A DNA stretch of 64,000 nucleotides, taken from NCBI GenBank assembly GCA_964368965.1, contig CAYJDR010000008.1, positions 16,215-80,214 of the forward strand. The letters are read 5' to 3'. The notes below the pieces were generated by a model that saw only the letters and a list, made by a program, of their open reading frames with translations, did not search any database and had not been told where the DNA came from. Numbering within the stretch: position 1 is the first letter of the stretch; the number at the start of each line of letters is the position of its first letter. Origin of the DNA: CAYJDR01 sp964368965 (GTDB taxonomy: Bacteria > Chrysiogenota > Deferribacteres > Deferribacterales > Mucispirillaceae). The translations under genes and the position numbers were made by a program. This document shows positions 35,931 to 44,858 of this stretch, in pieces.

Positions 35931-36542
35931 TTAATATCTAGCAAGTATAGACTCGCCAGCTTTTACTTGGTCATCTTCCTCTACTTCAACTGTGAAGTTC
36001 ATTGGGAAGTAGTGATCAACCCTTGAAGAAAACTTAATCATGCCGTATCTGTCACCAGTAGCTAGCACATCGCCAACTTCTGCATTACATACACATCTTC
36101 TAGCAACTAAGCCTGCAACTTGTACACAAGTAACAACACCTGCTGCTGTTTCAAAAGATATAACATTACGCTCGTTTACGATAGATGCATCTTTTCTAGC
36201 TGCGTTTACAAATTGGCCTGCGATAGCCTCAACTGCAATAACTTTGCCAGTAACAGGCACTCTGTTTACGTGCACTGAAAATACATTCATAAACACGCCA
36301 ACTTTCTTACATTTAACGCCGTTGAATTCAACTTCGCTAACTTCAACAACTTTACCATCTGCGCTTGATACTGCAATGTTATCTTCCGATGGAACTTGGC
36401 GCTCAGGGTCCCTAAAGAACCAAACAAACAATAACAGAACAAGCACAGCTAATGCCACAAGTATAAACTGTGGAATAACTGCTAAAACAAGCACAGCTAT
36501 CACTGCGCCTAATATAAAAGGAAATCCCTCTTTAGCTATCAT
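35931..36542 (-). CDS. psd: Phosphatidylserine decarboxylase (short type)
   Basis: Decarboxylates phosphatidylserine to phosphatidylethanolamine. The short form has 203 residues: an N-terminal hydrophobic hairpin (about 7-48), then FRDPERQVP and SADGKVVEV. The pyruvoyl-forming site near the C-terminus reads MIKFSSRVDHYFP (Ser172-Ser173). Relatives usually have Gly-Ser there, so the residue before the maturation serine is changed. I start at the ATG at 36542, with AAAGGT upstream; the longer frame adds MRGYYFKGIV and is less typical. Neighbours pssA and ilvC keep an order seen in other anaerobes. Confidence 0.9.
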   Translation of the reverse strand: MIAKEGFPFILGAVIAVLVLAVIPQFILVALAVLVLLLFVWFFRDPERQVPSEDNIAVSSADGKVVEVSEVEFNGVKCKKVGVFMNVFSVHVNRVPVTGKVIAVEAIAGQFVNAARKDASIVNERNVISFETAAGVVTCVQVAGLVARRCVCNAEVGDVLATGDRYGMIKFSSRVDHYFPMNFTVEVEEDDQVKAGESILARY

Positions 36543-36597
36543 AACTATACCTTTAAAGTAGTAGCCACGCATTAAACATGGCTACTATATATTTTAA

Positions 36598-37614
36598 TTA
36601 GTTTTTTGCTTTGTCAACGATTTTGCCGTCAGACATCCAGCTCATCATGCCACGTAGTTTCTCACCAACTTCTTCGATTGGGTGAGCGTTGCTTTTTTCA
36701 GATAAAGCGTGGAACTCTGGGCAGTTAACTTTATTTTCAAGCAACCACTCTCTAGCGAATTGGCCGTTTTGGATTTCAGCAAGAACTTTTTTCATTTCTT
36801 CTTTAGCTTCAGGGCCAACAACTCTAGGGCCTCTAGTTAATCCGCCGTATTCAGCAGTGTTAGAGATAGAGTATTGCATGTTCTTGATGCCACCTTCATA
36901 GATCAAGTCAACGATTAATTTCATCTCGTGTAAGCACTCAAAGTAAGCCATTTCTGGAGCATAACCAGCTTCAGTTAATGTTTCAAAACCGTATTGGATA
37001 AGCTTAGCTACGCCACCGCATAGAACTGCTTGCTCACCGAATAAATCAGTTTCAGTTTCTTCTTGGAATGTAGTTTTGATAACGCCAGCTCTTGCGCCAC
37101 CGATTGCAGCAGCATAAGATAGTGCAACATCAGTTGCATCGCCAGTAGCATCTTGGTGGATAGCGATTAAGCAAGGAACGCCACTACCGATTTCGTATTG
37201 GTGACGAACTAAGTGACCAGGGCCCTTTGGAGCAACCATGATAACGTTAACGCCAGCAGGAACTTTGATTTGACCGAAGTGGATGTTAAAACCGTGAGCG
37301 AATACTAGGTATTTGCCTTCTGTCATGCTTGGAGCGATATCATTTTTGTATATGTCGCCTTGGTGCTCATCTGGAGCTAAGATCATGATGAAATCTGCAT
37401 ATGCAGCAGCATCTTTAACTTCCATAACTTTTAGGCCAGCGTTTTCAGCTTTTGCCCAAGATGGACTGTTTTTTCTTAAACCAACAACAACATCAACGCC
37501 TGAATCTTTAAGGTTGTTTGAGTGAGCGTAACCTTGTGAGCCATAACCGATAACAGCTACTTTTTTACCTTTGATGATGCCTAGATTGGCGTCTTTTTCA
37601 TAATAAACTTGCAT
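36598..37614 (-). CDS. ilvC: Ketol-acid reductoisomerase
   Basis: Converts acetolactate to dihydroxy-isovalerate with NAD(P)H and magnesium; 338 residues, class I. The Rossmann motif GYGSQGYAHSNNLKDSG lies near residue 23, and the loop GLRKNSPSWAKAE (Arg and two Ser) favours NADPH. The metal-binding glutamates are in DLFGEQAVLCGGV and YFECLHEMKLIVDLI. In the ilv cluster between ilvN and psd. Confidence 0.97.
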   Translation of the reverse strand: MQVYYEKDANLGIIKGKKVAVIGYGSQGYAHSNNLKDSGVDVVVGLRKNSPSWAKAENAGLKVMEVKDAAAYADFIMILAPDEHQGDIYKNDIAPSMTEGKYLVFAHGFNIHFGQIKVPAGVNVIMVAPKGPGHLVRHQYEIGSGVPCLIAIHQDATGDATDVALSYAAAIGGARAGVIKTTFQEETETDLFGEQAVLCGGVAKLIQYGFETLTEAGYAPEMAYFECLHEMKLIVDLIYEGGIKNMQYSISNTAEYGGLTRGPRVVGPEAKEEMKKVLAEIQNGQFAREWLLENKVNCPEFHALSEKSNAHPIEEVGEKLRGMMSWMSDGKIVDKAKN

Positions 37615-37652
37615 TTCTGTAATTCCTCCGAATAATTATGTAAATACTTACA

Positions 37653-38171
37653 TTATAAATTTATTTTCTTATTTTTATCCATATCAGTTGTCGCTTTCGT
37701 ACCCCTGCCAATAGCAAGGCAACCAGAGCGAACAAGCTCTATCAACCCATAAGGTCTTATAACTTCCACAAACGCTTCAAGCTTATCTTTATCGCCAGTT
37801 ATCTCTATAACCATAGAGTCCGCCGTTAAGTCGATAACCTTGCCGCGAAACGTGTTGACTATATTATATATATCATTTCTGTGCTTTTGGCTAACAAAAA
37901 CTTTAACTAATACAAGTTCACGCTCGATATGTGTATAGCTCGTTAGATCCCTAACTTTTAAAACATTGATAAGTTTACGTAATTGCTTAACTATCTGCTC
38001 GATAACTTTATCATCGCCACTTGTGACGATAGTCATGTTCGATACATCATCACGCTCTGTTTTGCTAACTGTTAAGCTTTCGATATTGTAACCCTTACCA
38101 GAAAACAACCCAGATATACGAGAAAGCACACCAAACTTATTTTCAACAAGTACTGATATTACATGTCGCAT
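37653..38171 (-). CDS. ilvN: Acetolactate synthase small (regulatory) subunit
   Basis: ACT-domain subunit that mediates valine feedback on acetolactate synthase, 172 residues. It begins MRHVISVLVENKFGVLSRISGLFSGKGYNIESLTV, the N-terminal ACT domain, and has the C-terminal domain (LVLVKVFVSQKHRNDIYNIV, then RSGCLAIGRG). The gene starts 7 nt after ilvB, so the two are co-translated. All expected elements present. Confidence 0.95.
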   Translation of the reverse strand: MRHVISVLVENKFGVLSRISGLFSGKGYNIESLTVSKTERDDVSNMTIVTSGDDKVIEQIVKQLRKLINVLKVRDLTSYTHIERELVLVKVFVSQKHRNDIYNIVNTFRGKVIDLTADSMVIEITGDKDKLEAFVEVIRPYGLIELVRSGCLAIGRGTKATTDMDKNKKINL

Positions 38172-38178
38172 GATGCAC

Positions 38179-39870
38179 CTACCTTATTATCATTTCATCT
38201 ATAGCGGCACCAGGTGCAACCATAGGATAAACATTTTCTTCCCTAGCTGTCAAGAAGTCCATCATAACAGGACGTTTTTTAACCTTCAATGACTCTAGTA
38301 TAACGCCATCTACATCAGACGGTTTCTCTGCCCTCAAGCCTACACAACCATAAGCTTCCGCAAGCTTTACAAAGTCTGGCTGAACATCTAAGCAAGTGTT
38401 TGAGTAACGCTTATCAAAAAATAACTGTTGCCATTGCCTTACCATGCCTAAAAATCTGTTGTTAAGTATCGCAACTTTTACACCTAGTTGGTATTGAACG
38501 CATGCCGTAAGTTCTTGGATGTTCATTAATATAGAGCCATCGCCAGATATGCTGAAAACTTCTTTATCTGGGCAACCAACTTTCGCACCCATAGCTGCTG
38601 GTAAGCCGAAGCCCATTGTACCCATACCGCCAGATGAGATAAATTGACGAGGATATTTAAACTTGTAATATTGCGCCGTCCACATTTGGTGCTGGCCAAC
38701 ATCTGTTGCAATGATCGCCTCACCATTAGTCAACGCACAAATACGCTCAACAACGTATTGAGGTTTAATGATGCTGTCGCTATATTCATATGAGAACGGT
38801 TTGTCCGCATCCCAATCTTTTACTTGCTTTAACCACTCTGCGCGAGTGTCTGCATTTTTATCAAACTTGTAGCCATCAGCGTACTTTAGGCACATTTGTA
38901 AAACGTTTTTGATATCACCAACAACAGGGATATCAATTTCCACATTTTTACTAATTGATGTAGGGTCTACATCAACATGTGCAAGCGTTGCTTTGCCAGC
39001 AAATTTATCTAAACGACCTGTAGAGCGGTCTGTAAACCTTGTGCCTATCGCAACAATAAAATCAGACTCCATAACAGCCATGTTTGATGCATAATTGCCG
39101 TGCATACCTATCCAACCTATCCAATATGGTTCAGTTGATGGATAACCACCTTGCCCCATGAATGACGTAACAACAGGCGCACCAACTATGTTAGCAAGCT
39201 TGATGAACTCATCAGTTGCACCACATGAAATTAAACCGCCACCAACTAAAAATACAGGTTTTTTTGCAGTTTCTAAACCTTTCAATACTTTTTTGATTTG
39301 CACAGGGTGCCCACCAGCAGTAGGGTTGTAACCTAAAAGCTCCACTTCTGTAGCAGGTGCATATTTTACTTTCGCAGTGAAAACATCTTTCGGAATATCA
39401 ATCAAAACAGGACCAGGACGACCAGTTGATGCGATATGGAAAGCTTCCTTTACTGTTTGCGCTATATCTTTTGTGTCTGTCACAAGGTAGCTATGTTTAA
39501 CAATAGGACGAGTTATACCAATAATATCAGCCTCTTGGAACGCATCGCCACCGATAAGTTCTTTCAAAACTTGACCAGTGATAACTACTAATGGAGTAGA
39601 ATCCATATAAGCTGTTGCTATGCCCGTGATTAAGTTTGTAGCACCAGGGCCACTTGTTGCAAGGCAAACACCAACTTTACCAGTTGCCCTAGCGTAAGCA
39701 TCAGCAGCATGTGCGCCACCTTGCTCGTGACGAGGTAAAATGTGCCTAACATCAGCATCATATAATGTATCGTATAGACCTAAAACAACACCACCAGGGT
39801 AGCCGAATATTACATCGACATTTTCTTGCTTAAGGCTTTCTATTAATATCTCGCTTCCAGATAATATCAT
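38179..39870 (-). CDS. ilvB: Acetolactate synthase large subunit
   Basis: TPP- and FAD-dependent catalytic subunit, 563 residues. N-terminal pyrimidine domain has the conserved glutamate in HILPRHEQGGAHAADAYARATGKVG; TPP/magnesium-binding motif GDGSILMNIQELTACVQYQLGVKVAILNN lies near residue 445. I use the ATG at 39870, with GGGAG 8 nt upstream; a longer frame adds eight residues. A plausible promoter (TTGAAA/TATTAA) lies just before the assembly gap. First visible gene of the ilvB-ilvN-ilvC-psd-pssA-leuA cluster. Confidence 0.96.
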   Translation of the reverse strand: MILSGSEILIESLKQENVDVIFGYPGGVVLGLYDTLYDADVRHILPRHEQGGAHAADAYARATGKVGVCLATSGPGATNLITGIATAYMDSTPLVVITGQVLKELIGGDAFQEADIIGITRPIVKHSYLVTDTKDIAQTVKEAFHIASTGRPGPVLIDIPKDVFTAKVKYAPATEVELLGYNPTAGGHPVQIKKVLKGLETAKKPVFLVGGGLISCGATDEFIKLANIVGAPVVTSFMGQGGYPSTEPYWIGWIGMHGNYASNMAVMESDFIVAIGTRFTDRSTGRLDKFAGKATLAHVDVDPTSISKNVEIDIPVVGDIKNVLQMCLKYADGYKFDKNADTRAEWLKQVKDWDADKPFSYEYSDSIIKPQYVVERICALTNGEAIIATDVGQHQMWTAQYYKFKYPRQFISSGGMGTMGFGLPAAMGAKVGCPDKEVFSISGDGSILMNIQELTACVQYQLGVKVAILNNRFLGMVRQWQQLFFDKRYSNTCLDVQPDFVKLAEAYGCVGLRAEKPSDVDGVILESLKVKKRPVMMDFLTAREENVYPMVAPGAAIDEMIIR

Positions 39871-39926
39871 GATTATCACTCCCTTGAAACGCATTCTATA
39901 AAAATAAAACTATGTATAATCTTTTA

Positions 39927-39955
39927 TTAATATCACAGACATATTGCTTTTTCAA
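39927..39955 (-). promoter_or_regulatory. Possible promoter of the ilvB operon
   Basis: Minus strand TTGAAA (39950-39955) and TATTAA (39927-39932) are separated by 17 nt and lie about 57 nt before the ilvB start. Any leader further upstream is lost in the assembly gap. Confidence 0.4.
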
Positions 39956-39968
39956 GTGTTAATAGCAA

Positions 39969-40068
39969 NNNNNNNNNNNNNNNNNNNNNNNNNNNNNNNN
40001 NNNNNNNNNNNNNNNNNNNNNNNNNNNNNNNNNNNNNNNNNNNNNNNNNNNNNNNNNNNNNNNNNNNN
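39969..40068. other. Assembly gap (100 N)
   Basis: Exactly 100 undetermined bases, the usual placeholder for a scaffold gap of unknown length, between ilvB and ilvD. The sequence on its right side is a copy of a short repeat also found between rdhA and rdhB at 50.6 kb, so a dispersed repeat may have stopped assembly here. Confidence 0.97.
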
Positions 40069-40119
40069 CTAGGCGGCTTAGAAAAAGCAAGCGGAGTGTA
40101 CACAAACGAAGGTACATGA
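40069..40119 (+). pseudogene. Possible 3' end of a gene entering from the gap
   Basis: The plus strand is open from the gap to a TGA at 40119 and would encode 16 residues ending EGT. That stop overlaps an ATG (ATGA) of a 16-codon mini-ORF. Too little remains to name it, and it could be non-coding repeat. Confidence 0.2.
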
Positions 40120-40160
40120 GCATTGCTTTATCTAAACAACGACGTATCAAAGTGAAAGAT
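40108..40160. repeat. 53-bp dispersed repeat, copy A
   Basis: Matches 50627-50679 in 45 of 53 positions without gaps. The first 17 bases (from GAAGGTACATGAG onward) are identical. It lies just past the ilvD stop. Read rightward it begins a 16-codon ORF (MSIALSKQRRIKVKDK). Confidence 0.6.
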
Positions 40161-40168
40161 AAGTAAAT

Positions 40169-41824
40169 TTATTCGTATTTGTAGATTGCTCCCTCATCGG
40201 CGCTCGAAACATTCCTCGCATACTTCGCCAAATAACCACTCTTAACCTTCGGCGCTGGTTTTTCCCAACCTTTGCGACGTTCTGCAAGCACTTCATCGCT
40301 TACATCTAGGTGTACTGTGCGGTTAGGGACATCTATAGAGATTTTATCGCCATTTTCAACGAATGCAATCACGCCACCGTCTGCTGCTTCTGGTGAAACG
40401 TGCCCAATACATGGCCCACGAGTACCGCCAGAGAAGCGCCCATCAGTAATTAATGCAACGTTTTTTAAGCCTAAGCCAGAGATAGCTGCTGTTGGTGCAA
40501 GCATTTCACGCATACCAGGGCCACCTTTTGGGCCTTCATAGCGGATAACGACAAAGTCACCGTTCACTATTTCGCCTGCACGGATAGCCGCCATACAATC
40601 TTCCTCAGACTCATAAACCTTTGCAGTACCTGTGAAAACAAGCATTTCATCAATCACCGCCGATTGCTTAATTACACAACCACGTGGAGCGATATTACCT
40701 TTAAGTACGGCGATACCACCCTCTTTGTGATATGGGTTATCTATGCTTCTAACGATGTTGTCATCATATATTTCTGCTCTGTCACAAATTTCGTGTGTTG
40801 TGAAAGAGGAAACAGTTTTGTTATCTTTCAATAATGTTTTTAACGATTTCATAATCGCTGGAATACCGCCCGCAAACTCTAAATCTTCCATGAAGAATGT
40901 GCCACCTGGGCGTAAGCTTGTGATGTGCGGAGTTGAGCGAGAGAGTTTATCAAACGCATCTATTGTGAACTTGATACCTGCTTCGTTTGCGATAGCTGGT
41001 AAGTGTAATGTTGTGTTTGTAGAGCCACCGAGTGCTAAATCTGCAACGATAGCGTTGTGGAATGCGTCTTCCGTCATGATATCGCGTGGGCGGATGTCGT
41101 TTTTAACTAAGTTACATACAGCAACGCCTGAGTCGAACGCGATACGCTTTTTCTTAGCATGGCCAGCAATAGCAGTACCTGAGCCAGCAAGCGACATACC
41201 CATAACTTCTGTTAAGCAAGCCATTGTGTTCGCTGTGAACAAGCCTTGGCAAGAGCCTTCTGCTGGGCAAGCTGTCATTTCTAGGTTAGTCATTTCTTTT
41301 TCATCAATTTGACCTGTTGCGAATTTTGAAGCAGCCTCAAAAGAATCTGTAATGAAGTCACGCCTAGTCATACGCCAGTTACCTGAAATCATAGGGCCAG
41401 CAGTAACAATGATAGATGGAACATTTATACGAGCGGCAGCCATAAGCATACCTGGAGTAATTTTATCGCAGTTAGTGATAAACACGATACCATCAAGCGC
41501 ATGAGCTTCTGCAACGCACTCAATCATATCTGCGATTGCATCACGGCTAGGCAAGCTATAACGCATACCAAAGTGACCCATAGCGATACCATCGCACACG
41601 CCTGGAACGCTGAAAATAAACGCTTGGCCACCACCTGTGTGGATACCCTTTTCAACAGAACGCTCTAATGTACGCATGCCTGTGTGACCTGGGATTAGAT
41701 CTGTAAAACTTGAACAAATGCCAATAAATGGCTGTTTCATTTGCTCAGGCGTAATACCTGTACCGTATAATAATGCTCTATTTGGTGCTCTATCGCAACC
41801 TTGCTTGATAATATCACTTCTCAT
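40169..41824 (-). CDS. ilvD: Dihydroxy-acid dehydratase
   Basis: Fe-S dehydratase of valine/isoleucine synthesis, 551 residues. Cluster and substrate motifs: FITNCDKITPGMLMAA with the first cysteine near residue 118, and CPAEGSCQGLFTANTM near residue 187. The C-terminal segment GRFSGGTRGPCIGHVSPEA is diagnostic. The ATG at 41824 has GGGGA 6 nt upstream; an earlier TTG lies in that site and is rejected. It ends next to the scaffold gap. A terminator of the gene upstream precedes it, so it has its own promoter. Confidence 0.97.
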   Translation of the reverse strand: MRSDIIKQGCDRAPNRALLYGTGITPEQMKQPFIGICSSFTDLIPGHTGMRTLERSVEKGIHTGGGQAFIFSVPGVCDGIAMGHFGMRYSLPSRDAIADMIECVAEAHALDGIVFITNCDKITPGMLMAAARINVPSIIVTAGPMISGNWRMTRRDFITDSFEAASKFATGQIDEKEMTNLEMTACPAEGSCQGLFTANTMACLTEVMGMSLAGSGTAIAGHAKKKRIAFDSGVAVCNLVKNDIRPRDIMTEDAFHNAIVADLALGGSTNTTLHLPAIANEAGIKFTIDAFDKLSRSTPHITSLRPGGTFFMEDLEFAGGIPAIMKSLKTLLKDNKTVSSFTTHEICDRAEIYDDNIVRSIDNPYHKEGGIAVLKGNIAPRGCVIKQSAVIDEMLVFTGTAKVYESEEDCMAAIRAGEIVNGDFVVIRYEGPKGGPGMREMLAPTAAISGLGLKNVALITDGRFSGGTRGPCIGHVSPEAADGGVIAFVENGDKISIDVPNRTVHLDVSDEVLAERRKGWEKPAPKVKSGYLAKYARNVSSADEGAIYKYE

Positions 41825-41925
41825 ATTATTCCCCAATGCTTTATTTTAGTAGTCTTGTTTTATATCATAGATAATACGTATTTTCAAGATTTATAACACA
41901 CCTATAAAATAGCTTAATGTTAATC

Positions 41926-41956
41926 AAAAAAATAGGCGACTTTTCAGCCGCCTAAC
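41926..41956 (-). terminator. Terminator after the chemoreceptor-hemerythrin gene
   Basis: Minus strand TAGGCGGC...GTCGCCTA forms a stem around TGAAAA and is followed by a T-run. It separates the chemoreceptor gene from ilvD. Confidence 0.85.
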
Positions 41957-41958
41957 AT

Positions 41959-43503
41959 TTACTTAATTTTTGCATCTATCAAGTACTTTGCGTACTCTTT
42001 ATCGACTTTCATGATGTGCGTAATGAGCCAATCACGCAAGAAGTCTAACACTAACAAACCGTTTATGTTTTCACCATGATTGAATTTATCATACTCCGCT
42101 TGGATTTTTGCGATAAAACTTTCATGCATTTTCATATGTTCTGCAACTTTTGGATACTTAGCTTTCTCCATCATGCTTTCTTCATATTTGAAATGCGTTA
42201 CGGTATAATCTAACAACTCTGACAGTATTTTTCCTACTGTATCTCTGCTATCGTTATTGCTAAATGCTGTATATAAATTATTGATAAGCTCTATCAATCT
42301 TCCATGTTGCCTATCTATCTCCTTAAAATCAGTGAACAGTTTTTTATCAAACTCAAAGAATGCGCCAATATTATTCTCAAATTTATTAGCAGTGTTAGCC
42401 ATTGAGTCCGTAATATTCATGAGCGCTTCGCCCATTTTTAAACTTGTATCCACATGGGATACTGCTATGCAGTTCTCATCGTTTATGACACCTATTAAGT
42501 TTGCGATGCCTTCAAGCTTGCCTATCTGTTGGTTCATATCGTTTGTAAACTCTTGCGATATGCCAACTATTTCATCAGTATGTTCTTTAATCTCTAGTAT
42601 CAATACGCCAGTGTTCATATTTGATGAGATCGCCTCTGACACTAACTCTGCATTTCGATTAACTTTCACAGACATATCATCTGTACGTGTATACAGCTTC
42701 TTGATTACATCATCAATATCTGATGCGAATGTGTTAGTCTTCTCAGCTAGCTTACGCACCTCATCAGCTACAACGGCAAACCCTCTGCCAGACTCACCAG
42801 CGCGAGCCGCCTCAATAGCTGCGTTTAATGCTAGCAAGTTTGTTTGGTCTGCAATTTGCATGATGTTAGAAACGCTTAAGCGCATTTCCTCGCCATATGT
42901 TAAAAACTCTGCCATTACTTCAACAATTTGTTCCGCTGTTTCACCGATAACCTTTATCAGTTCGATGTTACTGCTTGTTGACTTGCCACACTCTAATGAT
43001 TTATCTAAACAATCTACAGCTGACTGCTCTGCCTTAAGGCTTTGCAGCCTTACTCGCTCAGATGTTTCCATGAATTCAGCAATTACTTGGCTTAGCTCCT
43101 TAACTTTACATTCAACGCTATTAACCTTTTCAACAACATGTTGTTGTGATTGAGTTAAGTCATCAGCGGCTGTTGTTAAACTGAGCTTAGTGCGTACATA
43201 GCTCTTTGCAAGCCCCTTATAGCTACCTGCTTGCTGTTGTATCATCTCCATGACACATGCTAAAATTCTGCGTTTTGACGTAGCTTCTTCAACGTCACCG
43301 CTTAAGGTCTCGAGTCCTTCAACATAATGTGCTACGCTATCTAACTCTTTCCTAACTCGCCCATAAACAACTAATATAAAAACATAAATAAACACTGAGT
43401 ACACAACTGTGAATATGCCTATTTTTATTCCACCTAAATAGACACCAATGCCCGCAAATATCAACATACAAACAAGCAATAATATTCTCTCAATAGTTAA
43501 CAC
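41959..43503 (-). CDS. Chemoreceptor with C-terminal hemerythrin domain
   Basis: A 514-residue signal protein. Two adjacent N-terminal helices (about 5-25 and 27-48) anchor it with almost no periplasmic part. A helical region follows, with the chemotaxis hairpin core at NLLALNAAIEAARAGESGRGFAVVADEVRKLAE (about 225-257), which contacts CheW/CheA. The last ~135 residues are a bacteriohemerythrin: IDRQHGRLIELINNL, HFKYEESMM, HMKMHESF and HIMKVDKEY supply the His, Glu and Asp di-iron ligands. It therefore should bind oxygen inside the cell and steer swimming. The start is a GTG with GGAGG upstream. Confidence 0.93.
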   Translation of the reverse strand: MLTIERILLLVCMLIFAGIGVYLGGIKIGIFTVVYSVFIYVFILVVYGRVRKELDSVAHYVEGLETLSGDVEEATSKRRILACVMEMIQQQAGSYKGLAKSYVRTKLSLTTAADDLTQSQQHVVEKVNSVECKVKELSQVIAEFMETSERVRLQSLKAEQSAVDCLDKSLECGKSTSSNIELIKVIGETAEQIVEVMAEFLTYGEEMRLSVSNIMQIADQTNLLALNAAIEAARAGESGRGFAVVADEVRKLAEKTNTFASDIDDVIKKLYTRTDDMSVKVNRNAELVSEAISSNMNTGVLILEIKEHTDEIVGISQEFTNDMNQQIGKLEGIANLIGVINDENCIAVSHVDTSLKMGEALMNITDSMANTANKFENNIGAFFEFDKKLFTDFKEIDRQHGRLIELINNLYTAFSNNDSRDTVGKILSELLDYTVTHFKYEESMMEKAKYPKVAEHMKMHESFIAKIQAEYDKFNHGENINGLLVLDFLRDWLITHIMKVDKEYAKYLIDAKIK

Positions 43504-43581
43504 AGAGTACCTCCAACACGCACTGAAACATCTGCATTATTATATAATAATACATTATCAAAAAGTAGCAAGTAAAAATAT

Positions 43582-43617
43582 AAAAAAAATGCTAGCAACA
43601 TTTCTGCCACTAGCATC
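43582..43617 (-). terminator. Terminator after the TPR gene
   Basis: Minus strand ATGCTAG pairs with CTAGCAT around a 13-nt loop, followed by a run of eight T. Confidence 0.8.
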
Positions 43618-43626
43618 TAATTTGAA

Positions 43627-44787
43627 TTATTCAGCTTTTGAGCCGTCACAAGTTGCTTTAACTTCATCTGTGCATGTCGAACTTGTTGCACAAGAAGAAC
43701 AATCTGACTTCTTCGTCATTTCGCCATTCTCTATATAATTAATGAACGCGTCAATCATATCAGGAACAATATCTAAAATTGTATGAACATATGCAAGCGC
43801 AGCATCTCTGCTTAACTCTTTTTCGATTATGCCAACCCTATTGATAACTAAATCTCTTGCATCAAGCTCAACCTCTACTAGTTGAGCATGGCAAACACCA
43901 GCCTCAACAGGTTGATCTAATTTGATATGAGCATCGCCTTTGATTTGCATAGCCATCATTTGGTTAGATGGATCAGTCTTAATCAACGCATCACAAATAT
44001 CAACAGTGATTTCAGCTTGCCCTACCATCATTGCGCAAATTGCATAGCCTCTTGCGCTATCGCTATGTTTCCCTTCTGATATTTCATAAGCACGCTTAAA
44101 GTATGGGAACGCGCCTTCGTAGTCTTGTGTAAATAGCGAACATTCGCCAGCCCAGTAGTTACCGCCCATCGAGTTTGGGTCGAGCTCAACTGTCTTTTTG
44201 AACCATGTAACCGCTTCCTCTGGTTTTGAGTCGCTTGAATACGCTAAGCCTTTTAGATAGATAGCACCGATATGGTCTTCTTCTCTTTTTAACACTTCGT
44301 CGCAATATTCTATTGCTAATTCATACTCGTGCAAACAGAAAGATACATCAGCTAAGTTGTATAGTGTAGTTATGTTTGTGTCGTCATAGATATAAGATTT
44401 TTTGAAACATTCATCAGCAGCTTCAAATAGACCTTTCTGCAATAACGCTACACCACACTCGTTAAACAATCTGCTCAAAAATAGCGAAGCGATACATGTA
44501 ATGCCGTCACCATCAACAGTAACACCTTCAACAGTTGCTTCAGGGTATGTTGCATCCTTTTCTTCTGGCTTGAAAACTTCATCTGCTTGTTCGCAAACTT
44601 GTTTAATGTATTCAAAGTAATCTTCAAAAACTTTTTTAGATTTTAAATCAATAATTGCTTTAACAGTCGCTTCAACAAACTCTGGGTTGAAAAATAGTTG
44701 CCCACCTTTTCCATGGATAACTGGTTTAACTAACACCAAATCTTTAACTTCAGCAGTTTCGTTTGCTGCCTTTACTTCTTCACTCAT
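43627..44787 (-). CDS. TPR-repeat protein with cysteine-rich tail
   Basis: A 386-residue soluble protein with tetratricopeptide repeats in its middle (about 105-300): ALLQKGLFEAADECFKKSY, TLYNLADVSFCLHEYELAIEYCDEVL, AIYLKGLAYSSDSKPEEAVTWFKKTV and SARGYAICAMMVGQ. No signal peptide. The last 25 residues carry CSSCATSSTC and one more Cys, which could bind a metal or make disulfides. I use the ATG at 44787 (GGGGAG upstream); a GTG 12 nt earlier is rejected. It sits between terminators as a single-gene unit. Function is not evident; TPR proteins mediate protein contacts. Confidence 0.8.
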   Translation of the reverse strand: MSEEVKAANETAEVKDLVLVKPVIHGKGGQLFFNPEFVEATVKAIIDLKSKKVFEDYFEYIKQVCEQADEVFKPEEKDATYPEATVEGVTVDGDGITCIASLFLSRLFNECGVALLQKGLFEAADECFKKSYIYDDTNITTLYNLADVSFCLHEYELAIEYCDEVLKREEDHIGAIYLKGLAYSSDSKPEEAVTWFKKTVELDPNSMGGNYWAGECSLFTQDYEGAFPYFKRAYEISEGKHSDSARGYAICAMMVGQAEITVDICDALIKTDPSNQMMAMQIKGDAHIKLDQPVEAGVCHAQLVEVELDARDLVINRVGIIEKELSRDAALAYVHTILDIVPDMIDAFINYIENGEMTKKSDCSSCATSSTCTDEVKATCDGSKAE

Positions 44788-44803
44788 AACACTCCCCACC
44801 TTA

Positions 44804-44836
44804 AAAAAAGTTGAGCTACTAAACAGTAGCCCAACA
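44804..44836 (-). terminator. Terminator after the RdhC/NosR-like operon
   Basis: Minus strand GTTGGGCTACT pairs with AGTAGCTCAAC around a short loop, followed by seven T. Confidence 0.85.
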
Positions 44837-44858
44837 TAATATTATTTTATAAAAATTA

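Noticed and set aside
39959..40150. Minus-strand open frame running through the N gap
   Set aside because: Its length comes from undetermined bases; the flanking sequence is the repeat near ilvD and has no protein motif.
40069..40168. Insertion sequence end at the scaffold gap
   Set aside because: A repeat is present, but no transposase fragment or terminal inverted repeat could be seen, so I describe it only as a dispersed repeat.
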